Shown here piece by piece: positions 50,437-58,620 of a stretch of DNA of 64,000 nt. The notes beneath the pieces were generated by a model. That model saw only the letters and a program-made list of their open reading frames with translations. It was not told the origin of the DNA and made no database searches. Each line of letters begins with the position of its first letter. The first letter of the stretch is position 1. The position numbers and the translations under genes were made by a program. Source of the stretch: Hymenobacter negativus (GTDB lineage Bacteria; Bacteroidota; Bacteroidia; Cytophagales; Hymenobacteraceae); NCBI RefSeq assembly GCF_016056375.1, contig NZ_JAEDAE010000003.1, forward strand, positions 124,001 to 188,000, in the 5' to 3' direction.

Positions 50437-53400
50437 ATGAAGAAGGTTTTATCCCTTTTTGCATTCGTTTTATTGTTTTTTTCGCCCCTGCAGCGGGCTT
50501 TCGCACAAGTCGATTTGGTGGTGTCGGTGCTTGACAATGCCCGCAAGCCCATCGCCAACCTGCCCGTGCACCTCGACAACGCCGCCATCGGTTTCAGTGC
50601 CGAGCAGCCCACCAATGCCCAGGGCCAGGCCCGCTTCCGGGGCCTGAGCACGGCCGGCAGCTACGCCGTGAGCACCACCGTGACCGACCGCTACCAGGCC
50701 GTGCGCGAAGCCGGCCTCACGCTCCGCGCCAACTCCAGCCCCAGCGTAACGCTGGTGCTGCCCCAGCTCAGCGCCCAGACGCTGGAAGGCGTGGTGGTGC
50801 GCGCTCCGCACAACGGCACCACCCTCAACACCCAGAACGCCGAAGTGGCGTCCGAGCTGTCGGCTCGCGAGCTGCGCGAGATTCCCATTGAGGCGCGCGA
50901 CATCACCCGCGCCCTCTACCGCCTGCCCAACGTGACGCTGGCCACCGGCTTCTTCTCCGAAGCGCCCAACGTGAGCATCAATGGCGCCAACGGCCTCTAC
51001 ACCAATTACCTCATCGACGGTCTCGACAACAACGAGAACTTCCTGGGTGGGCAGCGTTTCGCCATTCCGGTGGGCTTTGCCCAGAACGTGAGCGTGCTCA
51101 CCAACAACTTCTCCACCGAGTTCGGCAACTCGGCCAACGGCATCGTGAACGTGACTACCAAGTCGGGCTCCAACGACCTCACGGCCGAAGCTTTCTACCT
51201 GACGCGGCCCGGCCCGGGCATTGATGGCAAGACGGATTTTGCGCAGCGCGACCTTTCGGGCAACCAAGTGAAAAGCGGCTTCCAGCGTCAGCAATTCGGA
51301 TTCGGCGTGGGCGGTGCGCTGGTGAAGGATAAAACGTTTTTCTACCTGAACGGCGAGCAAACCTTCGATTTCAAGGACAACGTGCTGACTTCGCCCGAGC
51401 TGGGCATCAACGCCACGGTGCGCGGCCAGAATAAGTTTACCTACCTCTCGGGCAAGCTCGACCAGCGCTGGACGGAGCGGTTCCGTTCCTCGCTGCGGGC
51501 CAACGTGGGCATCGTGAACATCGAGCGCCAGGGTGGCGGGCTCGATGGCGGCATTGCCTTCCCATCGAGCGGCAACAAGCAGGACCGTAATTCGCTCAAC
51601 ATTGCCACCCAGAACGTATACGTGGGCCAGAACTTCACGTCGCAAACCGATGTGCAGTACGCCCGCTTCCGCTGGAACTACGCCCGCGCCCAGAACGCCA
51701 GCAGCCCCGACGTGACGGTGCTCAGCCCAGCTAGCGCGGCCATTGCCTACCTCGGCCATCCCGGCTACCTCTTCGATTCGCACCAGAGTACCTGGCAGGC
51801 CCAGCAGAAATTCACGCTGCTCAAGGGCCGCAACACTTTCAAGGGCGGCTTCGGCATCATCAGCACCGAACACCTGCTGTATGGCGGCGGCAACCCCAAC
51901 GGCAGCTACACCGTGCAGCTCACGCAGCCGCAGCTGGACGCGCTGCGGGCGCGCAACCTCGGCGCAGGCTTGAGCATCAACGACATTCCGGCCAGTGCCG
52001 CCGTCACCTACTACAACGTGGAGTTGCGACCGGCCGCCTACGGTACCACCCAAAACCTCTACAACATCTACCTCGAAGACCAGGTGGCCGTGACCGACCG
52101 CCTGAACGTGACTCTGGGTGTGCGCTACGACTACGACAACCTCTCGCAAGGCGGGGCCGCCCACGGCGACCGCAACAACATTGCACCGCGCGCCAACTTC
52201 AACCTGCGCCTGAGCGAGCGCAGCAGCCTGCGCGGCGGCTACGGCATCTTCTACGACAAGATTCTGTACACGGTGTACAGCGACGCCATTGGCCAGAACA
52301 CCAACTCGGCCGACTACAAAACCCAGCTTCGCGAGCTGGTGCGCGTGGGCGCCCTGCCCGCCAATACTGACGTGGACCGCATCACCTTCGATGGCAACCA
52401 GGGGGCTAGCCTCACGAGCGGCGTGACCTACCTCAACGGGCCGTCGGCGGCCAGCCTGCAGGGCCAGCGGGCCACGACGTTTGGCGGCGAGCGCCGCATT
52501 CTGAACCCGGACGGTTTCCAGAACCCGTACTCGCACCAGGCCACGCTGGGCTACCAGTACCAAGTGAACCAGAAAACGCTGTTTTACGTGGACCTGATGT
52601 ATAACCGGTCCTACGATTTGTTCCGCCTGCGCAACGTCAACGCGGTGTCGTCTTACCAGCAAAACGACCCCAACAACGTAGTGGTGCGCACCACCACCCT
52701 GGCTGATGCAACCCGCCCGGTGCCCATTTTCACCGATGCCACGGGCTCCTACGCCGTTATCAACGGGCAGCGGGTGAACGGCGTAGCCCGTAGCGTGGTC
52801 GAAACCGAATCGGCGGGCCGCTCGCGCTACATGGCCGCCAGCTTCAACGTGCAGAAAGATGCTGCCGAGGATAAGTACGGCTACCGCGTGTCCTACACGC
52901 TCTCGAACCTGAAGAATGATACCGAAGACGTAAACTTCCGCGCCGCCGATGCGAATAATTACGGCCCTGAGTTCGCCAATTCCATCAACGACCGCACGCA
53001 CGTTATTAACGCCATTGGCAGCTATTATCCCATTCGAAGCCTGCGCTTTACGCTGGCCGCGCTGCTGCAAAGCGGCCAGCCCATCAACCGCGTGGCGGGG
53101 GCTTACCTGGTGCCCGGTACCACCAACGTATTCACCAACGACCTGAACGGCGACGGCAGCTCCTTCAGCAGCGCCTACCTCGGCAACGCCGACCGCTTCC
53201 CCGGCGAAGGCCGCAATTCCGACCGGCTGCCCTGGTCGAAAACGTTTGACGTGGGCGCGCAGTACACGCTGCATTTTGGCCAGAAAACCAGCCGCATCGA
53301 GCTGACTGCCGATGTGTTCAACGTCTTCAACACCCAGAATCTGAGCGGCTACGCCAACAACGCTACCCAGAGCAACCAGATTCAGACCGGTGCGGCGGGC

Positions 53401-53469
53401 TCGGGCATCATCCGGCGCAATGCGAGTGCGCCGCGCCAGTTCCAGTTCGGCCTGCGCTACGCGCTGTAA
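50437..53469 (+). CDS. TonB-dependent receptor with carboxypeptidase-like N-domain
   Basis: The 1010-residue receptor has a signal peptide (MKKVLSLFAFVLLFFSPLQR, ending AFA), a carboxypeptidase-regulatory-like beta domain (about 25-110, TSVTLVLPQLSAQTLEGVVV), a plug (about 125-250, TRALYRLPNVTLATGFFSEA, SINGANGLYTNYLIDGLDNN, NGIVNVTTKSGSNDL) and a beta barrel to the C-terminus (FQFGLRYAL). It is a non-SusC-type receptor, as no SusD follows. It imports a small compound across the outer membrane. The next genes encode an ABC importer and enzymes, so it probably feeds them its substrate. The promoter is at 50338. Confidence 0.95.
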   Translation: MKKVLSLFAFVLLFFSPLQRAFAQVDLVVSVLDNARKPIANLPVHLDNAAIGFSAEQPTNAQGQARFRGLSTAGSYAVSTTVTDRYQAVREAGLTLRANSSPSVTLVLPQLSAQTLEGVVVRAPHNGTTLNTQNAEVASELSARELREIPIEARDITRALYRLPNVTLATGFFSEAPNVSINGANGLYTNYLIDGLDNNENFLGGQRFAIPVGFAQNVSVLTNNFSTEFGNSANGIVNVTTKSGSNDLTAEAFYLTRPGPGIDGKTDFAQRDLSGNQVKSGFQRQQFGFGVGGALVKDKTFFYLNGEQTFDFKDNVLTSPELGINATVRGQNKFTYLSGKLDQRWTERFRSSLRANVGIVNIERQGGGLDGGIAFPSSGNKQDRNSLNIATQNVYVGQNFTSQTDVQYARFRWNYARAQNASSPDVTVLSPASAAIAYLGHPGYLFDSHQSTWQAQQKFTLLKGRNTFKGGFGIISTEHLLYGGGNPNGSYTVQLTQPQLDALRARNLGAGLSINDIPASAAVTYYNVELRPAAYGTTQNLYNIYLEDQVAVTDRLNVTLGVRYDYDNLSQGGAAHGDRNNIAPRANFNLRLSERSSLRGGYGIFYDKILYTVYSDAIGQNTNSADYKTQLRELVRVGALPANTDVDRITFDGNQGASLTSGVTYLNGPSAASLQGQRATTFGGERRILNPDGFQNPYSHQATLGYQYQVNQKTLFYVDLMYNRSYDLFRLRNVNAVSSYQQNDPNNVVVRTTTLADATRPVPIFTDATGSYAVINGQRVNGVARSVVETESAGRSRYMAASFNVQKDAAEDKYGYRVSYTLSNLKNDTEDVNFRAADANNYGPEFANSINDRTHVINAIGSYYPIRSLRFTLAALLQSGQPINRVAGAYLVPGTTNVFTNDLNGDGSSFSSAYLGNADRFPGEGRNSDRLPWSKTFDVGAQYTLHFGQKTSRIELTADVFNVFNTQNLSGYANNATQSNQIQTGAAGSGIIRRNASAPRQFQFGLRYAL

Positions 53470-53478
53470 TTCATGGAG

Positions 53479-53596
53479 CGATGTAGAGACGCAATATTTT
53501 GCGTCTCGGCGTTGAACGGGCGGTACCGCGCCGGTGAGGAGCCATTCAGGTGTCACCATTCAACGACGAGACGCAAAATATTGCGTCTCTACATCG
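53479..53596. repeat. palindromic repeat family C, copy 2
   Basis: Perfect 30-bp inverted arms (53479-53508 and 53567-53596) each contain the internal hairpin GAGACGCAA/TTGCGTCTC. The core of 58 nt is unlike other copies. It lies between the TonB receptor and binding-protein genes. Confidence 0.92.
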
Positions 53597-53613
53597 TTCT
53601 TTCGTTTTCGATA

Positions 53614-54846
53614 ATGAAAAAAACACTCCTTCCATTCCTCACCGCGCTTGCCCTGCTCACTGCCTGCGGCTCCGACAAGCTCCGCGAGCCCCAACAGGTA
53701 CTCGCCCAAACCTGGCCGCAAATCGAAGCCACCGGCAAAAGCCATACTGTGAGCCTGATGATGTGGCAGGGCGACCCGCTCATCAACCAATACATGAGCA
53801 CCTACGTGAAGCCCGAGGTGAAGCGCCGCTTTGGTATCGACCTGCAAATTGCGGCCGGCCAGGGCGCGGGCCTGGTCCAGACTTTGGCCGCCGAGCAGCA
53901 GGCCAACCAGCCCAGCGAGGCCGACATGGTCTGGATTAACGGCGAGACATTTTACCAGCTGCGGCAGGTAGATGCGTTGCTCGGTCCGTTCGTGGCGAAG
54001 CTGCCCAACGCTCCTCTGCTCGACTTGCAAAACCCTTTCATCAATACCGATTTTCAGCAGCCGGTGGCGGGCATGGAGTGCCCCTGGGGCAACGTGCAGT
54101 TCACGTTTATCTATGATTCGGCCCGTGTGGCGCAGCCGCCCCGCTCGTTTGCCGAGCTGCCTGCTTTCGTGAAAGCGCACCCCGGCCAGTTCACTATCCC
54201 GAACGAGTTTACGGGCATGACCTTGCTGAAATCGTGGATGATGGCCTTGTCGGGCGACCCGAAGCTGTTTCAAGGGAAGTTCGATGAGGCCGTGTATAAG
54301 AAGTGGTCGGGCGCGCTGTGGCGGCAGATAAACGAGAGCAAGCCTTACTTCTGGAAGCAAGGCCAGACCTTCCCCGAGCAGCTGGCCCCGCTGCACCAGC
54401 TTTTTGCCAACGGCGAGGTTGCCTTTACCTTCTCCAACAACGACGCGGAGGTCGACAACAAGGTTAATCAAAAGGTATTTCCGGCCACGGCCCGCGCCTA
54501 CGTGCCCGCCCCCGGCACCATCCAGAATTCGCATTATCTGGGCATTGTGCGCCACGCCCAACACCCCGAGGCGGCCATGCTGGTCATCAACTTCCTGATT
54601 TCGCCCGAGGCCCAGCTCAAAAAGATGGACCCCAACGTGTGGGGCGACCATACCGTACTCAACCTAAAGGCCCTGCCCGCTGCCCAGCGCCAGCAGTTCG
54701 AGCAGCTGCCCACCCGCCGCTACGCGCCCCGGCGCGAGGCCATCCAGGGCCTGGCCCTGCCCGAGCCCGACCCGGAATACATGACGCGCCTGTTCAAGGA
54801 TTTCCGCACCTATGTCATCGAAGGCACGCCCGTTCCGGCTTCCTAG
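53614..54846 (+). CDS. YnjB-like ABC substrate-binding lipoprotein
   Basis: The 410-residue lipoprotein starts at ATG 53614 (longer frames run into repeat C) with C18 in LALLTACGSDK. It resembles the YnjB family (COG4134): QGDPLINQYMSTYVKPEVKR, the ADMVWINGETFYQLRQVDAL signature, GPFVAKLPNAPLLDLQNPFI, GMECPWGNVQFTFIYD and VINFLISPEAQLKKM. It captures a substrate in the periplasm for the two permeases downstream. E. coli YnjBCD has no agreed substrate. The gene is 17 bp after repeat C and its end overlaps the first permease start by 35 bp. Confidence 0.85.
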   Translation: MKKTLLPFLTALALLTACGSDKLREPQQVLAQTWPQIEATGKSHTVSLMMWQGDPLINQYMSTYVKPEVKRRFGIDLQIAAGQGAGLVQTLAAEQQANQPSEADMVWINGETFYQLRQVDALLGPFVAKLPNAPLLDLQNPFINTDFQQPVAGMECPWGNVQFTFIYDSARVAQPPRSFAELPAFVKAHPGQFTIPNEFTGMTLLKSWMMALSGDPKLFQGKFDEAVYKKWSGALWRQINESKPYFWKQGQTFPEQLAPLHQLFANGEVAFTFSNNDAEVDNKVNQKVFPATARAYVPAPGTIQNSHYLGIVRHAQHPEAAMLVINFLISPEAQLKKMDPNVWGDHTVLNLKALPAAQRQQFEQLPTRRYAPRREAIQGLALPEPDPEYMTRLFKDFRTYVIEGTPVPAS

Positions 54847-55678
54847 CCCGTTGCTGGGCCTGTATGGCCTGCTGGTGGCGGGCCTGCCGCTGGCCGGGCT
54901 GGCGTATGCGTTGCTGGGCAGCGTGGGGCTGGCCGGGCCGCTGGCCGCTGGCTTCACCGGGCGCTACTGGCAGGCGCTGGGGGCCGATAGTGGGCTGCCC
55001 TACGCCGCGCTTTTCAGCGGCTGGGTGGCGCTGGCTTCGTTGGGTATTTCGACCGGGCTGGCGCTGCTGCTGGTGCTGCGGGCGCAGCCCACGCTGCGGC
55101 GCTGGCCACTGCCGGGCCTGCTCTACGTGCCGCTGCTGCTGCCCGCGCTGGTGGTGGGCTTCTACCTATTCCAATTCCTAAGCCGGGCGGGGTGGCTCGC
55201 GCGCATCAGCTTTCGGCTGGGGCTTATTTCGCGCCTCGAAGCCTTCCCTGAGCTGGTGCAGGACGGAGCCGGTATTGGCATTATCCTGGCGCACGTGCTG
55301 CTCACGTTTCCGTTTTTGACCTTGCTTTTCCTGGCCATTTACCGGGAAAGCCGGCTCGATGACTACCGCCAGCTCACCCTCACTTTGGGGGCCAACGCGG
55401 GGCAGTTTCGGCGGCGGGTGGCGGTACCGGTGCTGCTGCGCCGGGCGGCACCCACGCTGCTGCTTAGCTTCATTGCCACGCTGGGAGCCTACGACATTCC
55501 GTTGCTGCTGGGCCGCCCGTATCCGCAGATGCTGAGTGTGTACATCGCCACCCGCCTCCAGCGCTTCGACCTACGCGAGCTGCCCGCCGCCTACCTGGCG
55601 GGCTTTCTGGTGGCAGTGGGTCTGCTGGGCTTGATTAGCGTGCTGCTGCGCCTCACGCGCCGGGTGCGCGTGGAGTAG
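54812..55678 (+). CDS. ABC transporter permease 1 (YnjC-like)
   Basis: The 288-residue membrane protein has about six helices (SPLLGLYGLLVAGLPLAGL, ALFSGWVALASLGISTGL, LLYVPLLLPALVVGFYLFQF, IIILAHVLLTFPFLTLLFLA). The EAA-type cytoplasmic loop is in DDYRQLTLTLGANAGQFRRR. It overlaps the upstream binding-protein gene by 35 bp. The stop codon TAG (55676-55678) is supplied by the left arm of repeat C copy 3. It pairs with the next permease as two separate proteins, unlike the fused E. coli YnjC. Confidence 0.9.
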   Translation: MSSKARPFRLPSPLLGLYGLLVAGLPLAGLAYALLGSVGLAGPLAAGFTGRYWQALGADSGLPYAALFSGWVALASLGISTGLALLLVLRAQPTLRRWPLPGLLYVPLLLPALVVGFYLFQFLSRAGWLARISFRLGLISRLEAFPELVQDGAGIGIILAHVLLTFPFLTLLFLAIYRESRLDDYRQLTLTLGANAGQFRRRVAVPVLLRRAAPTLLLSFIATLGAYDIPLLLGRPYPQMLSVYIATRLQRFDLRELPAAYLAGFLVAVGLLGLISVLLRLTRRVRVE

Positions 55679-55763
55679 AGACGCATATTTGCGTCTCGTC
55701 GTTAGCTCTTATCTCCCTTAACACGTCACTGTTCAACGATGAGACGCAAATATGCGTCTCTAC
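55675..55763. repeat. palindromic repeat family C, copy 3
   Basis: The left arm (55675-55703) and right arm (55735-55763) are inverted with one mismatch and have the hairpin core GAGACGCA/TGCGTCTC. It separates the two permease genes and supplies the upstream stop codon; the next ATG follows 4 bp after it. Confidence 0.9.
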
Positions 55764-55767
55764 ACCA

Positions 55768-56529
55768 ATGCGTTCCAGACTCCTTGCTTTCCTGTTAATC
55801 CTGCTCTTTGGGTTGCCTTTTGGCTTGCTTGGGCTGCTGGCGGTGGGCGAGGGGTGGCGCTTTCCGGCCGCGCTGCCGCCTGTGTATTCGCTCAACGTCT
55901 TCCGCAGCCTCCTGGCGGCCGATAATGACCTGCTGGCGGGCCTGGGGCGTAGCTTGCTGCTGGCCGGCACGGTGGCAGTAGCGGCCACGGCGGGCGGTTT
56001 TGTGCTGGCCCGCGCCATTGCGCGCAGCCGCCGGGCGGCCCGTTTGGAAGCGGCCAGCTACCTGCCGTATGCGCTGCCACCGGTGCTGCTGGCGGTGCTC
56101 ATTCAGCCGTTTATTATCCGGCTGCACTTGTCGGGGTCGGTGGGCGGTGTGCTGCTGGGGCTGCTGCTGGTGGCGCTGCCCTTTGCCACGCTGCTGCTGG
56201 GCAGCTTCTGGTCGGGGCAAACCACCGAGTATGAGCACCTGGCCCGTACGCTGGGCTGCACGCCCCGGCAGGCGCTGCGGCAGGTGCTGCTGCCGCTGGC
56301 GTGGCCGCGGCTGCGCACGGCGCTGGTGCAGACGTTCCTGCTGAGCTGGTTCGATTTTGGCCTGACCAATGTGCTTAGCGTGGGCAAGGTGCGTACCCTC
56401 ACGGTGCAGGTGTTTACCTACGTGGGCGAGGCCAATGCGCCGCTGGCCGCCGTGGCGTCGTTGCTGCTGGTGCTGCCGCCGGCTGTGCTTTTGCTGGTCA
56501 ATAAATCTGCCCTACTGCGTAAGCCGTAG
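55768..56529 (+). CDS. ABC transporter permease 2
   Basis: The 253-residue inner-membrane protein has about six helices (LLAFLLILLFGLPFGLLGLL, LLAGTVAVAATAGGFVLARA, VLLAVLIQPFIIRLHLSG, LLLGLLLVALPFATLLLGSF). The EAA-like loop is EYEHLARTLGCTPRQALRQV. It is the partner of permease 1. Distances to its neighbours are short (4 bp after repeat C, 27 bp before the next gene), so it is part of the transcription unit. Confidence 0.9.
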   Translation: MRSRLLAFLLILLFGLPFGLLGLLAVGEGWRFPAALPPVYSLNVFRSLLAADNDLLAGLGRSLLLAGTVAVAATAGGFVLARAIARSRRAARLEAASYLPYALPPVLLAVLIQPFIIRLHLSGSVGGVLLGLLLVALPFATLLLGSFWSGQTTEYEHLARTLGCTPRQALRQVLLPLAWPRLRTALVQTFLLSWFDFGLTNVLSVGKVRTLTVQVFTYVGEANAPLAAVASLLLVLPPAVLLLVNKSALLRKP

Positions 56530-56556
56530 TTGTTCCTGCTAACCCCCGCCGCCCGT

Positions 56557-57177
56557 ATGCTGCACGCCCTGCTTATATCCAACGGCCTCGCCGGCCTGGA
56601 GAAATATTACGTCTCGAATGAGCTGGTGCACTACACCACCTGCCTCATCACCAAAGACTTCAATCCCGACTTGGCACCGTACGACCTGCTGGTAATACCC
56701 AACGGCTCCGACCACGTGGCGATGCTGAAAATCAAGGACCAAGTGCGGGCATTTCTGGATGCGGGCAAGGCCCTGGTATGCTGCGACGGATTTTTTACGG
56801 CCTGGGTGCCCGGCAACCAGTGGGTGATGGATAACTCGCGCCGGACGCAGGATGTGCGCTACTTCCCGGGCCCCGACCGCCACGGCCTGCTGCGCAACCT
56901 CGACCTAGCCGAGCTGAACTTCTCGCACGGCATGAGCGGTTGGTGGGCCTGCGGCTACATCCAGGCCGCGCCGGGAGCCGAGGTACTATTGGCCGATACC
57001 TGGCAGCGTCCCGTAGTGGTGCTGGATGAGGTGAGTACCAACGGCCGGATGCTGCTGACTGCCAGCGGCCCACTGGCCGACGTAACATATGCCGGCCGCT
57101 CCGATAGTGCCCTCGTGACGATGTACCGTAATTTTTTGAACTTGATTTCTACCTTTTCCGACCCCGCGCATGGCTAA
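56557..57177 (+). CDS. class I amidotransferase-fold (ThuA/GATase-like) protein 1
   Basis: The 206-residue protein starts at ATG 56557 (TTG at 56530 less likely). It has a flavodoxin-like core: HALLISNGLAGLEKYYV, PYDLLVIPNGSDHVAML, then AGKALVCCDGFFTAWVPG. The Cys-Cys in the nucleophile-elbow position and SHGMSGWWACGY could form a Cys-His site. It is similar in style to glutamine-amidotransferase-like and ThuA proteins, but the reaction is not recognised. Its end overlaps the second such gene by 8 bp. It is encoded inside an ABC importer operon, so it may act on the imported compound. Confidence 0.7.
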   Translation: MLHALLISNGLAGLEKYYVSNELVHYTTCLITKDFNPDLAPYDLLVIPNGSDHVAMLKIKDQVRAFLDAGKALVCCDGFFTAWVPGNQWVMDNSRRTQDVRYFPGPDRHGLLRNLDLAELNFSHGMSGWWACGYIQAAPGAEVLLADTWQRPVVVLDEVSTNGRMLLTASGPLADVTYAGRSDSALVTMYRNFLNLISTFSDPAHG

Positions 57178-57823
57178 GATTGGCTTGATTTTCAACGGCG
57201 TGTGGTCGCACTACGCCTTGGCTACAGCTCCGAAATACCGCGACCTGTACCAACTGCTCTACGTGCACGACCTTGATGCCGCCGCGGTGCGTGACCTGGA
57301 TGCCCTGGCCATTCCTTTCCAGTCGAACCAAGCGGTGCTGACCGAGAAAAAGGCCCTTATCTACGATTTCCTGCGCGCCGGCAAGAAGGTTTTTCTGGAA
57401 GGCGACTCGTCTACTGCTTGGCTGGATGCGCAGTGGGAAGACCGGCCGGTGAACAACTACTGGTGGGTGACGGACCCCACCAAGCCGCCCGTGTCGGACA
57501 CGAACTACGACCACCCCGTGTACCAGGGCCTCACCCCGCGCCAGGCCTGCTGGCACACCCACGGCGTGTATACCCGCGTGCCGGCGTCGGCTGAAATCAT
57601 CCAGACCAACGCCGAGGGCGACATCATCACCTGGCAAACCCACGAGCACGGCGGCACTCTGCTGGCCACCACTCTCGACCCAATTGTGGAGCACGGCGTG
57701 CAGCAAATCACCCACCTCGACAATTACATGGACCGCCTTACCGAATGGCTGTGCGGCGTGCGGCCCGAACCCACCCGCCTGACTATCGACGCCGCCGCGT
57801 ACGGCCCGGGGGCCCTCGTATGA
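57170..57823 (+). CDS. class I amidotransferase-fold (ThuA/GATase-like) protein 2
   Basis: The 217-residue paralogue-like protein has KIGLIFNGVWSHYALATAPK, LDALAIPFQSNQAVLTEKKA, DFLRAGKKVFLEGDSSTAWL and PRQACWHTHGVYTRVPASAE. The position equivalent to the Cys of protein 1 is Glu-Gly-Asp-Ser, so it may be a non-catalytic partner, while HTHG could bind metal or substrate. Overlaps the upstream gene by 8 bp and the ATPase by 4 bp (ATGA), consistent with tight coupling. Confidence 0.68.
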   Translation: MAKIGLIFNGVWSHYALATAPKYRDLYQLLYVHDLDAAAVRDLDALAIPFQSNQAVLTEKKALIYDFLRAGKKVFLEGDSSTAWLDAQWEDRPVNNYWWVTDPTKPPVSDTNYDHPVYQGLTPRQACWHTHGVYTRVPASAEIIQTNAEGDIITWQTHEHGGTLLATTLDPIVEHGVQQITHLDNYMDRLTEWLCGVRPEPTRLTIDAAAYGPGALV

Positions 57824-58566
57824 GCGAGCTGCTGACCGTCGCCCATCTATCCAAGCAGTTCGCGGCCCAACCGGTGCTGCGCGACATCTCTTTTGCCTTG
57901 AATCAGGGCGAGGTGCTGGCGGTGCTGGGCCGCTCGGGCTGCGGCAAAACCACACTCCTGAAAATCCTCGCCGGGCTGGAAGCGGCCGATGCCGGCACCC
58001 TGCATTTGCAAGGACAGGACCTGCATCCCGTGCCGCCCAATGCCCGCCAGATGGTGTACCTCTACCAGGAGCCGCTGCTGTTTCCGCACCTCACCGTGTT
58101 TGAGAATGTGGCTTTTGGCTTGCGCATTCGCAAGGTAGCGAAAGCCGAAATCGACCAGCAGGTCAGCGAAATGCTCGATGAGCTGGACCTGCGCCAGCAC
58201 GCCCAAAAAGCGCCAAATCAGCTCTCGGGCGGGCAGCGGCAGCGGGTGTCGTTTGGCCGGGCGCTCATCATCCGGCCGCGCCTGCTGCTGCTCGATGAGC
58301 CCTTCGGCAACCTCGACGCCCAAACCCGCGCCGACATGCAGCAGCTCTTTCTGCGCGTGAGCCGGCAGCACCAGATTACCTCCCTTTTTGTTACCCACGA
58401 CAGCCGCGAGGCCCTCACCGTGGGCACCCGCTTCGGCTACCTCGACCAGGGCGCGCTCACCAGCTTCGCCTCGGTGGCCGAGTTCGTGCAGGACGCGCGC
58501 ACGGCCATTGGCAGCGAGTTGGCCTTTTGGGAGAGCATTCAACAAACCTCCCGCTCGTCAGGCTGA
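57820..58566 (+). CDS. ABC transporter ATP-binding protein (YnjD-like)
   Basis: The 248-residue ATPase starts at ATG 57820. Motifs: Walker A GRSGCGKTT (residues 37-45), Q-loop YLYQEPLLFPH, signature LSGGQRQRVSFGRA, Walker B LLLLDEPFGNLD, and switch His in FVTHDSREAL. It powers the two permeases encoded upstream. The 4-bp overlap with the second amidotransferase-fold gene is typical of co-translated genes. The radical SAM gene follows after 54 bp. Confidence 0.95.
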   Translation: MSELLTVAHLSKQFAAQPVLRDISFALNQGEVLAVLGRSGCGKTTLLKILAGLEAADAGTLHLQGQDLHPVPPNARQMVYLYQEPLLFPHLTVFENVAFGLRIRKVAKAEIDQQVSEMLDELDLRQHAQKAPNQLSGGQRQRVSFGRALIIRPRLLLLDEPFGNLDAQTRADMQQLFLRVSRQHQITSLFVTHDSREALTVGTRFGYLDQGALTSFASVAEFVQDARTAIGSELAFWESIQQTSRSSG

Positions 58567-58620
58567 GTGCATTCGAAGCATAGCCTGACGCCCATTTCAG
58601 CTGCGAAATATTCCCACTGC

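Noticed and set aside
50470..53559. A 1029-codon frame on the minus strand opposite the TonB receptor
   Set aside because: Antisense shadow: composition is V/A/G/H-rich without motifs, while the plus-strand product is a full receptor.
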